DNA of 64,000 nt from Streptomyces sp. NBC_00576 (GTDB taxonomy: Bacteria > Actinomycetota > Actinomycetes > Streptomycetales > Streptomycetaceae): assembly GCF_036345175.1 (NCBI RefSeq), contig NZ_CP107780.1, positions 5,580,001 through 5,644,000 of the forward strand. Reading direction: 5' to 3'. Of the stretch, positions 7,921 through 17,442 are shown one piece after another. How positions within the stretch are numbered: position 1 is the stretch's first letter; the number at the start of each line of letters is the position of its first letter. Below the pieces are notes generated by a model. That model did no database searches and had not been told where the DNA came from. It saw nothing but the letters and a program-made list of their open reading frames with translations. The translations under genes were made by a program, and so were the position numbers.

Positions 7921-8184
7921 TCAAGCATCACCCGACGCCATCCTGTCAACCATCAACTGAGCCCATCGGATCCCCTGCGGCGACGCCCGTTCCGGGCGGA
8001 AAATGGGTGTGGTTGCTGTCTGTTGACGCCGATTCGTCTGTGATCTTCGAGGTCGCAACTGAGCCGGGTGCAGGGAGCCAGCCACCGGGCGCCTTCGGTG
8101 TCGCTTCGAGCACGCGGATGAGATTCCTCCACCAGCCCCTTGGCTCCCACAGGCAGCAACCGCCCGGGAACTGAGGAGGTAGTT
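7921..8184 (+). ncRNA. Candidate bridge-RNA region upstream of the second IS110 gene
   Basis: The 260 bases before the transposase start have no convincing gene. An 8-bp perfect stem (8073-8080 with 8141-8148) encloses about 60 bases with further short GC-rich pairings. The position matches the left-end leader of IS110-group elements that encodes a bridge RNA. The element's left boundary is unknown, so the RNA ends cannot be given. Confidence 0.35.
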
Positions 8185-9454
8185 GTGCTGGTGGAGACGC
8201 AGGACACCGAGGAGGTCATCGAACGGGTCGCCGCGCTGGACATCGGCAAGGCCGAAGTCGTGTGCTGCACGCGGGTCCCGGGCGAGGGGCCCGCGAGGCG
8301 GCGCATGCAGGAGGTCACTACCCACCCGACGATGACGCGCTCGCTGCTGGGCATGTCCGGCCACCTGCGTTGCCTTGGGGTGATACGAGTGGTCATGGAG
8401 GCCACCTCGGATTACTGGCGGCCGGCGTTCTACATCCTGGGGGCGGCCGGTTTCGAGGTGTGGCTGGTCAACGCGCGGGACGTCAAGCACCTGCCGGGCC
8501 GGCCCAAGACCGACAAGCTCGACGCGGTCTGGCTGGCCAAGATCGCCGAGCGGCAGATGATCCGCCCCAGCTTCGTACCGCCCCGCGAGATTCGCGCGTT
8601 GCGGGACCTGACCCGCTACCGCACCGACCTGGTGAACGCGCGCACCGGCGAGAAGCAGCGGGTGGAGAAACTCTTGGAGGACGCGCAGATCAAGGTCACG
8701 TCGGTGGCCACCGACATCTTCGGCCCGTCCGGGCGGGACATGCTCGCCGCGCTCATCACGGGCGAGCGTGACCCCAAAGTGCTGGCCCAGTACGCCCGTC
8801 GGCGTCTGCGCGCCAAACTCAGCGAGTTGGAGGAGGCGTTCACCGGCCACTTCACCGACCACCACGCGTTCCTGCTCATCCAGATGCTCGGCCGCATCGA
8901 CGCCATCAACGCCGACATCACGGCGCTGGATGCGCGGATCGGCTCGGAGGTCGCCCCCTACGCCGACGCGATCGCCCGGCTGAGCGAGATCCCCGGCATC
9001 AGCCCGGTCGCCGCCCACGTCATCATCGCCGAGATCGGCCTGGACATGACCCGGTTCCCCACCGCCGCCCACCTCGCCTCCTGGGCGAAGTTCGCCCCCG
9101 GCGTCAAGGAGTCCGCCGGGAAGAAGAAGGGCCGGGGCACCACCGGTCACGGCAACTCATACCTGGCCCGCGTGCTCGGCAACTGCGCCACCGCCGCCGG
9201 CAAGACCGACACCTTCCTCGGGGAACGCTACCGGCGCATCGGGCGACGGCGGGGCAAGAAAGAAGGCCCTGGTCGCGGTCGGCCGCTCACTCTTGGTGGT
9301 GATCTGGCACCTGCTGTCGGCCCCAGATGCCCGCTTCCACGACCTGGGCTCCGACTACTACGAGGCCCGCATCGACCCCGAACGTCGCAAGCGCCAGCAC
9401 ATTCGCCACCTCGAAGCCCTCGGCTTCGAGGTCACTCTCGCCCCCACTGCGTGA
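8185..9454 (+). pseudogene. IS110-family transposase with a frameshift near its C-terminus
   Basis: GTG at 8185 has GAGGAGG six bases upstream. The protein is a DEDD recombinase: RVAALDIGKAEV at the N-terminus, GRPKTDKLDAVWLAK, then EIPGISPVAAHVIIAEIG and KESAGKKKGRGTTGHGNSYL. It differs clearly from the copy at 747-1961. After RRIGRRRGKK (about 9258) the frame turns into low-complexity Pro/Arg sequence. A +1 shift in the run AAGAAAGAAGG at 9254-9264 restores ALVAVGRSLLVVIWHLL through to TGA 9452-9454. The likely cause is a one-base insertion; programmed shifting cannot be excluded. The catalytic parts lie before the shift. Confidence 0.85.
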
Positions 9455-9557
9455 CAGCGACACCGCCCGCCCGCCGGCACCACGCCCACGGGCTGATGAC
9501 GCACGCCTTCCGAACCCTCCATTTTCGGATGAGACGGAAACTGAGACGGACAACGAA

Positions 9558-9667
9558 GAAGGGCCCCACCGCGAACGGTGGGGCCCTTCGACATCGTGCC
9601 CGGTGAGGCACTGGCGGAGGATACGAGATTCGAACTCGTGAGGGGTTGCCCCCAACACGCTTTCCAA
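9558..9667 (-). repeat. Left copy of a 110-bp direct repeat (tRNA-Ser(GGA) 3' half plus terminator): att site
   Basis: This copy matches 13198-13307 with one mismatch (9575 versus 13215). It contains the terminator hairpin (9561-9586), the spacer, the encoded CCA and the tRNA-Ser 3' part, and stops matching inside the anticodon loop. A cut at the anticodon loop is typical for tyrosine-integrase attachment sites. Confidence 0.88.
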
Positions 9668-9760
9668 ATGTTCGTCCGGGGGTTCGGGGATGTGCGGGAG
9701 CATTCTGACCTGCGGTGCAGCCGACTCGGGTGGGGCTTCTGAACGATGTCGTACGGCGAT

Positions 9761-9783
9761 GAACGCAACCAGAACCGCAACCA
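9761..9783. repeat. Possible integrase arm-type site, left end of islet
   Basis: This 23-base stretch has the pattern CGCAACCA-R-AAC-Y-GCAACCA. It recurs with three mismatches at 13166-13188, in the same orientation and also just inside the islet. Two near-identical sites close to attL and attR fit arm-type binding sites of a tyrosine integrase. Confidence 0.45.
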
Positions 9784-9791
9784 CTGCTGAC

Positions 9792-10214
9792 CTACTTGCC
9801 GTGTTCTGGGCCGTACCACTGGAGGGCTTGCCCGGTCACTGCGGCGATGCACTCGAAGTCGTGATCGCGATGGAGCAGGGTGAGTCCCTGCAGCTCAGCG
9901 GTCGCCGCGACGACGAGGTCGACAGCTCCGGCACTTCGGTGTTTCCCCTGCTTGGTGAGGGCTTCCTGGACCTGCCAGGCGCGGTCGTAGGCGCGGTCGT
10001 CGACGGGAACCCAGCCGAAGATCAGCCGCATGTCCTCGATGCGGCGCGCCCGGTCGGCGGCCGACCGTGCGCTGTAGAAGAACTCGAACTCGGTGATCGG
10101 GCAGGTCGCGATGAGCCCGGCGGCTGCAGCCTGGTCCCAGCCGTACTGCTCCGCGTCCTCGCGCATGAATCGAGCGAGCGCGCTGGTGTCGATCAGGAGC
10201 TGGGCCGCGTTCAC
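9792..10214 (-). CDS. vapC: VapC-family PIN-domain toxin (140 aa)
   Basis: This is a PIN-domain ribonuclease, the toxin of a VapBC type II pair. The acidic site is visible: LLIDTSALARF with Asp at residue 9, ITEFEFFYSAR in the middle, GAVDLVVAATAELQG, and a final HRDHDFECIA. The length is normal for VapC. The start is GTG at 10214, overlapping the VapB stop as GTGA, so the two are translationally coupled. VapC cleaves RNA (often tRNA) when free and is silenced by VapB; the target here is not known. It lies on the tRNA-Ser islet, where it could stabilise the islet. Confidence 0.92.
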   Translation of the reverse strand: MNAAQLLIDTSALARFMREDAEQYGWDQAAAAGLIATCPITEFEFFYSARSAADRARRIEDMRLIFGWVPVDDRAYDRAWQVQEALTKQGKHRSAGAVDLVVAATAELQGLTLLHRDHDFECIAAVTGQALQWYGPEHGK

Positions 10215-10426
10215 CGACGGTAGTTCCCCTTGTTCTCGAACAGCTCCAGATCGAATGCGCCGTCCCCGGCCGAGGCCCGCAGCCGGGCGAGTGCCAGGGC
10301 GCGACGCCGACTCTCCAGCACCTCGCGAAGAGCGGTGTTGACGGTCTCTTTCTTGGTGTTCGTCCCGAGGGCTTTCGCCACGTCCGCGACCAGGTCGTCG
10401 TCCAGGTCGATAACTGTCCGAGTCAT
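10211..10426 (-). CDS. vapB: VapB-family antitoxin (71 aa)
   Basis: This is the antitoxin partner of the adjacent VapC. The N-terminus MTRTVIDLDDDLVADVAKALG is the ribbon-helix-helix DNA-binding part typical of Streptomyces VapB proteins. It continues with TKKETVNTALREVLESRRR, and an acidic C-terminal tail (DGAFDLELFENKGNYRR) should bind and block the toxin. ATG at 10426 has GGAGG seven bases upstream. VapB normally represses its own promoter, alone or with VapC; the operator is probably in 10427-10460. Confidence 0.93.
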   Translation of the reverse strand: MTRTVIDLDDDLVADVAKALGTNTKKETVNTALREVLESRRRALALARLRASAGDGAFDLELFENKGNYRR

Positions 10427-10520
10427 GTACGCCTCCTGATATCAAATGTGGAGTCAGGCATATCTCAAGAGGTGACCGTGGGGGTGGCTCGCCGGGACAC
10501 ACGACCCTGGCCGCCGAGTC

Positions 10521-12953
10521 CTAGGCGGGCATTACGCCATGGATGCGCGAGAGAGTGAAGACGCGTTCCGCTTCGCGCAGGTGGCACCAGGCGTTGAGGT
10601 AGGGCGGGTCGAGTTCGAGGTCGCTGAGGGTGCGTACGGTCCGGCTGCCCGAGGCGGCGATGTACTCGACCGTGATGGCCGCACCGACGTCGATGGCATG
10701 GGCGACCTGGCGGACGTCGCTGTACGACAGGTGCTTCGCGTATCCGGCGACGATCTCCTCGGTGTCCGTCGCGAAAGGCACCCCGCTGCCGAACGGGTCG
10801 GGTTCCGGGGCGTTCGGCGGTGCCTTGAGCAACCGGTCGGCCAGGACGTCCACGTCCGTCCCGGCGTCGATCGGCATCTTCGAGGCGTGGGTCGCGGTGG
10901 TCCGGGGGCCGCGCCGCCCGACGTTCCCTCGCGGGGGCGGGACGGCAGCGGCGGCCCTCTGAGGCAGGCGCTTTTCGATGCGTACCGTTCCCCCGGCGGT
11001 CTCGGCGACCGGGGCGTAGCCCGCGGCACGGAGCGTGGCGAGAGTCGTCGCGGGTGGGCTGTCGCTGACCAGGACCGTCGGGGCGAGCCGCCGCAGGGCG
11101 AGCTTGGACAGTGCGCGGTGGGCGGCGAGTTCGGCCAGGAGCGCGGGTTCGTCGCCGTGGATGACACAGGCCGCGGGGGCGATACGCACCCGTCCGTGAC
11201 CTCGTGCGGTGTCGGCGATGAGATAGGTCAGCGGCTGTGGCAGGGCCGTGGCGGAGGCGGCTGCCAGGCCGGCCGTGATGTCGTCGGGGGTGCGGCCGGC
11301 GTCCAGAGCCCGGCGGATACTGCCGGTACTGAAGCGCCATACCGACGCCGTGCCACTGGTCTCCCGGTCGGCCGTCGAACCCAGCAGCGCCGCGAGTCGA
11401 GCGGACGGGGTGCCGGTGACGACGGCGGTGAGGTCGGCGCCGATCCGGGCGGTCGTGGTCGCGGGGGGCAGCAGCCGCCGGGCCGTGATGTCGAGCTCTT
11501 CGTCGGCGTGGGCGGCCAGGTGGACGCCGAGCGGGGACAGCGCACCCCGCGCCAGCACGCCCAGCAGTTCGCTTTCGCGGATCACGGCGCTGAACGCTGC
11601 CGTGTTCTCGGGCGAGACGTCGTCGGCGAGCGGACGGTGCCAGGCCACGAGCGGCCCCAGCTCCGAAGCGACCTTCACTCCCTGTCCTGCCGGGAGCTCC
11701 GCAGCCGCGGTGAGCAGTCCGTGGCGGGCCTGTAGACAGCCGCCGCAGTCAGGCGTACCGGCGAGCGCGGGAAGCGCCTTGTCGTCGTCGCGCGCCCGGG
11801 TGGGGGTGAGTGGCAGGTCCCGCCATGCCCGGAGCAGTACGGCGAGCTGTTCTGCGGGCTCCTGCTCGGCCCAGGCGTCGTACGCCTCGGTGGGAGGTAC
11901 ACCATCGCCGTCGCGGGCCAGCAGTCCGGCGGCGTACGCGGTCTCCAGAACGATGCGTACGACGGCGTCGTCCGCTTGGGCTGCCTTGCCGAGCCGGGCC
12001 AGTTCACGCGCGCCGATCCCGCCCGACTTCAGCCGGGTCGGTGGAGTGGTCGCGCACGCCGAGAGAACGGAGGCGGCTTGGGCCGCGAACGAGGTGGCGG
12101 CCACGGCGGCCTCCCGCTCCACCTCCGAGGAGGTGATGGGCACCAACTGTGTGACGGGCGGCAGGGGTTCGAACGGAGCGTGCCAATCGGGGCCCCGTAG
12201 AGCCAAGGCCACCTCGACCGGCATCCGGACGGGCCCGTACCGGTGACGGTCCTGGAGCAGAAGCCCGCGGTCGAGTGCCCATCGGGCGCCTGGCCGGCGG
12301 TCGCGGCCAGGAGCCCCGAACACCATGAACAGCGACTGACGCGGCGTGGACCTGGCACTCTGCTCAAGCAACTTCCGTGTGGCCGCCGGTGCCTCGGCCG
12401 CCAACGCGGCGACCCGTTCCGCGTCACTGTGATGCTCCACCAGAGCCGCGAGCCGCTGCTGCTTGGTGCCGGGTGGCTTGATACCCAGGACGGCCAGCAT
12501 GCCGCGCAGTTCCTCCGAGGTGGTGCCGGCCGCCAGCTCTTCCAGCGGAGCGTCAAGTCCCAGGGGCGTGCTCCACGCCTGCCGCAAGGGCGGGGGCATG
12601 CGGAGTGCCTCGTTGCCGTCGTGCCACACGAGCGCCCGATCCGACAGCGCCTCCAGGGTCGCGTCCAGCGCGTGTACCGCCGCAGGAGATGTCGAGCCGA
12701 GCAACTCCGCGAGGCTGTCCCGGGTCGCTCGTGCTCCCAGGGCTGCCAGCGCCTCAGCGACCTGCAAGCACGGCAGCGTGAGTTGGGGCAGGGCGAGTGC
12801 CACGGACCCCGGCCGTTGGAGACGGTCCGCCAGTTCCCCAACCGAGCGCGGTTCCGGAGAGGAGGCTGCGTCCTTCCGCATGGCGAGTACGCGTGCCAGG
12901 CGGGAACCGTCGAGTTTGCTCAGCCAAGTCGCAAGCGCCGATCGGGACTTCAT
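10521..12953 (-). CDS. Helicase-associated-domain protein (XPB/Ssl2-like N-terminus, WYL-like C-terminus, 810 aa)
   Basis: The protein starts MKSRSALATWLSKLDGSRLARVLAMR. It resembles the large actinobacterial 'helicase-associated domain' proteins, which match the XPB/Ssl2 N-terminal region but lack an ATPase. No Walker A or DEAD motif is visible. Internal parts include winged-helix-like repeats (ELRGMLAVLGIKPPGTKQQRLAALVEHH) and GTPDCGGCLQARHGL. The C-terminal 100 residues (VRQVAHAIDVGAAITVEYIAASGSRTVRTL then LDPPYLNAWCHLREAERVFTLSRI) read like a WYL ligand- or DNA-sensing domain. ATG at 12953 is chosen because the longer open frame reads through the attachment repeat and tRNA. Function is unknown; nucleic-acid binding is inferred. 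It is the main cargo of the islet. Confidence 0.85.
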   Translation of the reverse strand: MKSRSALATWLSKLDGSRLARVLAMRKDAASSPEPRSVGELADRLQRPGSVALALPQLTLPCLQVAEALAALGARATRDSLAELLGSTSPAAVHALDATLEALSDRALVWHDGNEALRMPPPLRQAWSTPLGLDAPLEELAAGTTSEELRGMLAVLGIKPPGTKQQRLAALVEHHSDAERVAALAAEAPAATRKLLEQSARSTPRQSLFMVFGAPGRDRRPGARWALDRGLLLQDRHRYGPVRMPVEVALALRGPDWHAPFEPLPPVTQLVPITSSEVEREAAVAATSFAAQAASVLSACATTPPTRLKSGGIGARELARLGKAAQADDAVVRIVLETAYAAGLLARDGDGVPPTEAYDAWAEQEPAEQLAVLLRAWRDLPLTPTRARDDDKALPALAGTPDCGGCLQARHGLLTAAAELPAGQGVKVASELGPLVAWHRPLADDVSPENTAAFSAVIRESELLGVLARGALSPLGVHLAAHADEELDITARRLLPPATTTARIGADLTAVVTGTPSARLAALLGSTADRETSGTASVWRFSTGSIRRALDAGRTPDDITAGLAAASATALPQPLTYLIADTARGHGRVRIAPAACVIHGDEPALLAELAAHRALSKLALRRLAPTVLVSDSPPATTLATLRAAGYAPVAETAGGTVRIEKRLPQRAAAAVPPPRGNVGRRGPRTTATHASKMPIDAGTDVDVLADRLLKAPPNAPEPDPFGSGVPFATDTEEIVAGYAKHLSYSDVRQVAHAIDVGAAITVEYIAASGSRTVRTLSDLELDPPYLNAWCHLREAERVFTLSRIHGVMPA

Positions 12954-13165
12954 GAGGGTGCACCTCGACAGACAGGGAACGTCACGGGCGGGCCGAAGCC
13001 GCTTCGGCGCCATGGTCAAGGATGGCGCAGTTCCATGATCCGCGGATGCCGTACGAAGACAGAGTCCGGGGCACCTCCCCCGCCGGGCTCGTCCTGCAGG
13101 AGGTGCCCGGCGGCAGAAGAAGACGCGGGCTACCCGCTGTCGAAATATCCTTAATGGGCGTACAT
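12954..13165. other. Non-coding stretch upstream of the helicase-associated gene
   Basis: This holds the probable promoter of the leftward gene starting at 12953 and no convincing gene. The islet ends just to the right. Confidence 0.4.
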
Positions 13166-13188
13166 AAACGCAACCAAAACTGCAACCA
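13166..13188. repeat. Possible integrase arm-type site, right end of islet
   Basis: Partner of 9761-9783 in the same orientation with three mismatches. It lies 10 bases from the right attachment repeat, inside the islet. Confidence 0.45.
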
Positions 13189-13197
13189 GCGCACAGC

Positions 13198-13307
13198 GAA
13201 GGGCCCCACCGCGAGCGGTGGGGCCCTTCGACATCGTGCCCGGTGAGGCACTGGCGGAGGATACGAGATTCGAACTCGTGAGGGGTTGCCCCCAACACGC
13301 TTTCCAA
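13198..13307 (-). repeat. Right copy of the 110-bp direct repeat, within the intact tRNA-Ser locus
   Basis: This copy is identical to 9558-9667 except at 13215. It covers the terminator, spacer and tRNA-Ser 3' part up to the anticodon loop, and continues into the tRNA 5' half, so this end keeps the functional tRNA. Confidence 0.88.
13201..13226 (-). terminator. Terminator of tRNA-Ser
   Basis: A GC-rich near-perfect hairpin (GGGCCCCACCGC / GCGGTGGGGCCC type) sits about 25 bases past the tRNA 3' end on the minus strand. It is duplicated at 9561-9586. Confidence 0.75.
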
Positions 13308-13339
13308 GCGTGCGCCCTAGGCCACTAGGCGAATCCTCC
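13252..13339 (-). tRNA. tRNA-Ser(GGA)
   Basis: The acceptor strands GGAGGAT (13333-13339 in complement) and ATCCTCC pair. The anticodon loop is TTGGAAA with GGA anticodon, there is a long variable arm as expected for serine, a GTTCGAATC T loop, and an encoded CCA at 13252-13254. It is intact and is the integration target of the islet to its left. Confidence 0.95.
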
Positions 13340-13412
13340 GACGCGAACATTACATGACCGTGGGTGGTGCTTGCGAACTCGTTCGGACCCCCTGCGATCA
13401 GGTACGCTGGGC

Positions 13413-13505
13413 CTCAGCCCCTCACGCGGCGCTATCTGACTGAACTCCCCCAGGGCCGGAAGGCAGCAAGGGTAGGTTGGCTCTGGCGGGTGCGTGGGGG
13501 GTCTT
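13413..13505 (+). ncRNA. ffs: Signal recognition particle RNA (small bacterial type)
   Basis: The conserved SRP domain IV core GGGCCGGAAGGCAGCAAGGG is at 13453-13472, with the GGAA tetraloop and the asymmetric loop residues. The flanks pair (CCCCTCACGC at 13418-13427 with GCGTGGGGGG at 13492-13501), forming one long hairpin. The RNA joins Ffh in membrane targeting of nascent proteins. It lies directly before dnaX, a conserved arrangement in Streptomyces. The exact 5' and 3' ends are estimated. Confidence 0.9.
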
Positions 13506-13590
13506 CTGTGTGCCTGGTCAGAGGCGTCCCGCACGGGGTGAGCCGGGCGAGCGGGGTCGACTGTCAGTGGGGCCCGATATCGTCGTATGC

Positions 13591-15963
13591 GTGTCGTCCC
13601 TTGCGCTGTACCGCCGCTATCGCCCGGAGTCGTTCGCCGAGGTCATCGGGCAGGAGCATGTAACCGACCCGCTGCAGCAGGCGCTGCGGAACAACCGGGT
13701 CAATCACGCGTACCTGTTCAGCGGGCCGCGTGGCTGCGGGAAGACGACCAGCGCGCGCATCCTGGCGCGCTGCCTGAACTGCGAGAAGGGGCCCACGCCG
13801 ACGCCCTGCGGCGAATGCCAGTCCTGCCAGGACCTGGCGCGCAACGGGCCGGGGTCGATCGATGTCATCGAGATCGACGCCGCGTCGCACGGTGGTGTGG
13901 ACGACGCGCGTGACCTGCGCGAAAAGGCCTTCTTCGGGCCGGCGAGCAGCCGCTACAAGATCTACATCATCGACGAGGCCCACATGGTCACGCCGGCCGG
14001 TTTCAACGCGCTGCTCAAGGTCGTCGAGGAGCCGCCGGAGCACCTCAAGTTCATCTTCGCGACCACGGAACCCGAGAAGGTCATCGGGACGATCCGCTCC
14101 CGGACCCACCACTACCCCTTCCGGCTGGTCCCGCCGGGCACGCTCCGCGAGTACCTCGCGGAGGTCTGCGGGCACGAGAACATCCCGGTCGCGGACGGCG
14201 TGCTCCCGTTGGTCGTCCGGTCCGGTGCGGGTTCCGTACGAGACTCGATGTCCGTCATGGACCAGCTGCTGGCCGGCGCCGGTGCCGACGGCGTGACGTA
14301 CGCCATGGCCACCTCCCTGCTCGGCTACACGGATGCCTCGCTGCTCGACTCCGTGGTCGAGGCGTTCGCCTCCGGGGACGGAGCGGCGGCCTTCGAGGTC
14401 GTGGACCGCATCATCGAGGGCGGCAACGACCCGCGCCGTTTCGTCGCCGACCTGCTCGAACGGCTGCGCGACCTGGTGATCCTCGCCGCTGTCCCGGACG
14501 CGGCGGAGAAGGGGCTCATCGACGCCCCCGTGGACGTGGTGGAGCGTATGCAGGCCCAGGCCGGCGTCTTCGGCGCCGCCGAACTCAGCCGCGCCGCCGA
14601 CCTCGTCAACGACGGACTCACGGAGATGCGGGGCGCGACCTCTCCCCGACTCCAGCTGGAGCTCATCTGCGCGCGCGTGCTGCTCCCCGCCGCGTACGGC
14701 GACGAGCGCTCGGTCATGGCCCGGCTCGACAAACTGGAGCGCGGAGTCAACTTCTCCGGCGGCCCAGCGGCGGGCATGGGAGGCGCCGGAATCCCCATGG
14801 GGTACGTGCCGGGACCCGGTGCGCATGGCGGGGCCCCGGTACACGAGGGATCGGTACCCGGCGGTGGTCCTGCGGGCGCGCCGATTCCGGCGGGCGGCGG
14901 GGTCGCGGCTGCGCGGGCGGCGGCGAGGGGGGCGGATGCCCCGGGCGCGCCGGTCATGCCCGGTGAATCAGGCATGCCGGGTACGCAGGGTCCGGTCGGC
15001 GTACCCGGTACGGCGGCCACGGGCGGAGCGCCTGCCCCGCAACCCCAGGCCCAGCCTCAAGCCCAGCCCCCCCAAGCCCAGCCCCAAGTCCAGGCCCAGG
15101 CTCCGGTTGCGCCGGCCCCCGCCCAGGCCGCCCCCGCCCCCGGCGCCTGGCCCACCGCGACGACCGCGGGCAGTGGTCGACGCCCCGGTGGCTGGCCCAC
15201 GGCGACACCTGCCGGGGGCGGACAGCCCCCGGCATCCGCCGCGCCTGCTCCGGCAGCGGCCTATGCCCAATCCCAGCCCCAGCCCCAGCCCCAATCCCTG
15301 GCCCAGGGTCCGGCTCAGGTCCCCGCCGCGCAGGCCGGCGCCCCCGTGCCCGGCGGCCTCGACCCCCGCATGCTCTGGCCGAACATCCTGGAGTCGGTGA
15401 AGAACCGCCGCCGGTTCACCTGGATCCTGCTCAGCCAGAACGCCCAGGTCAGCGGCTTCGACGGCACCACTCTCCAGCTGGGCTTCATGAACGCGGGCGC
15501 GCGGGACAACTTCTCCAGCAGCGGCAGCGAAGAGGTGCTGAAGCAGGCGCTGGCGGAGCAGTTCAACGTCCAGTGGAGGATCGAGGCGGTCGTCGACCCG
15601 ACGGGCGGCGGCCAGGCAGCCCCGGCGACCGGCGGCTACGGCGGAGGCGGCGCCCCCGGTGGTTACGGCGGCGGAGGCGGCGGTGGCGGTTACGGCGGCG
15701 CGGCTACGACGCCTGCCTCCCACCAGCAGCCGGCCCCCCCGCCACCCGCACCGGCCGCCTCCCAGGCATCCGGCGCTCCCCGCCCCCAGTCCTCCGCCCC
15801 GGTCCCGCAGCCCTCGGCCCCGGAACCCCCGCCGCCCATCGCCCCCGAGGACGACACCGCCGAGGACGACGACCCCGACCTCGACGAGTCCGCCCTCTCC
15901 GGCCATGAACTGATCGTGCGTGAACTGGGGGCGACGGTGGTGGAGGAGTTCTCGAACGAGTAG
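13591..15963 (+). CDS. dnaX: DNA polymerase III subunit tau (790 aa)
   Basis: This is the clamp-loader ATPase of the replicative polymerase. It shows Walker A GPRGCGKTT at residues 45-53, zinc ligands C64, C72, C75 and C78, Walker B IIDEAHM near 126 and the SRTHHYPF sensor region. Domain III ends near residue 390. A long disordered linker follows, rich in Gly, Ala, Pro and Gln (about 400-600, with AQPQ repeats). Then comes a conserved tau segment (ILESVKNRRRFTWILLSQNAQV) and an acidic tail. GTG at 13591 gives the usual MSSLALYRRYRPE start; an in-frame GTG at 13567 is possible. I see no A-rich slippery site, so a separate gamma form by frameshifting is not expected. Confidence 0.95.
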   Translation: MSSLALYRRYRPESFAEVIGQEHVTDPLQQALRNNRVNHAYLFSGPRGCGKTTSARILARCLNCEKGPTPTPCGECQSCQDLARNGPGSIDVIEIDAASHGGVDDARDLREKAFFGPASSRYKIYIIDEAHMVTPAGFNALLKVVEEPPEHLKFIFATTEPEKVIGTIRSRTHHYPFRLVPPGTLREYLAEVCGHENIPVADGVLPLVVRSGAGSVRDSMSVMDQLLAGAGADGVTYAMATSLLGYTDASLLDSVVEAFASGDGAAAFEVVDRIIEGGNDPRRFVADLLERLRDLVILAAVPDAAEKGLIDAPVDVVERMQAQAGVFGAAELSRAADLVNDGLTEMRGATSPRLQLELICARVLLPAAYGDERSVMARLDKLERGVNFSGGPAAGMGGAGIPMGYVPGPGAHGGAPVHEGSVPGGGPAGAPIPAGGGVAAARAAARGADAPGAPVMPGESGMPGTQGPVGVPGTAATGGAPAPQPQAQPQAQPPQAQPQVQAQAPVAPAPAQAAPAPGAWPTATTAGSGRRPGGWPTATPAGGGQPPASAAPAPAAAYAQSQPQPQPQSLAQGPAQVPAAQAGAPVPGGLDPRMLWPNILESVKNRRRFTWILLSQNAQVSGFDGTTLQLGFMNAGARDNFSSSGSEEVLKQALAEQFNVQWRIEAVVDPTGGGQAAPATGGYGGGGAPGGYGGGGGGGGYGGAATTPASHQQPAPPPPAPAASQASGAPRPQSSAPVPQPSAPEPPPPIAPEDDTAEDDDPDLDESALSGHELIVRELGATVVEEFSNE

Positions 15964-15998
15964 TTCACCCACCACTCGCTCCCGGAACCCCTTCGGCA

Positions 15999-16070
15999 CC
16001 CCCCAGCCCCCAGTCCCCAGTCCCCAGCCCCCAGCCCCCAGCCCCCTGGCCCCTGACCCCCAGCCCCCAG
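15999..16070. repeat. C-rich CCCCAG-type tandem repeat between dnaX and purD
   Basis: About ten imperfect copies of a 6-7-base unit (CCCCCAG / TCCCCAG) fill the dnaX-purD gap. No U-tract or clear hairpin is present. The last part of the dnaX linker has related CCCAG-rich codons, so slippage expansion in both is likely. It lies in the probable purD leader. Confidence 0.7.
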
Positions 16071-16125
16071 CGAGCCCCGCACCGACACCGCCAAGCACTC
16101 CACCCCGACCACTAAGCTGACCTCC

Positions 16126-17379
<1,254 letters not shown>

Positions 17380-17400
17380 TCCGGACACACGGCGATGAAC

Positions 17401-17442
17401 CTCTCGGGCCCCGCATCCGTCTAAGGATGCGGGGCCCGAGAG
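17401..17442 (+). terminator. purD terminator
   Basis: An 18-bp perfect stem (17401-17418 with 17425-17442) has a six-base loop and a short T-rich tail. It ends the purD unit. Confidence 0.85.

Larger units (their letters stand above)
9668..13197. mobile_element. 3.5-kb islet between tRNA-Ser attachment repeats
   Basis: The segment is bounded by the 110-bp direct repeats. The right repeat belongs to an intact tRNA-Ser(GGA), the left one is a fragment. Cargo is vapC, vapB and a helicase-associated-domain gene. Related motifs at both inner ends (9761-9783 and 13166-13188) look like integrase arm sites. No integrase or replication gene is left, so it is a deleted or cis-mobilised integrative element. 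Confidence 0.7.

Noticed and set aside
9455..9557. Integrase gene belonging to the tRNA-Ser islet
   Set aside because: No frame in or next to the islet shows tyrosine- or serine-recombinase motifs.
10465..11340. Overlapping 291-codon frame inside the helicase-associated gene
   Set aside because: Arg/Pro-rich shadow in another frame of the same strand.
13591..15963. Programmed frameshift in dnaX to make gamma
   Set aside because: No A-rich slippery heptamer with a following stop was seen in the expected region.
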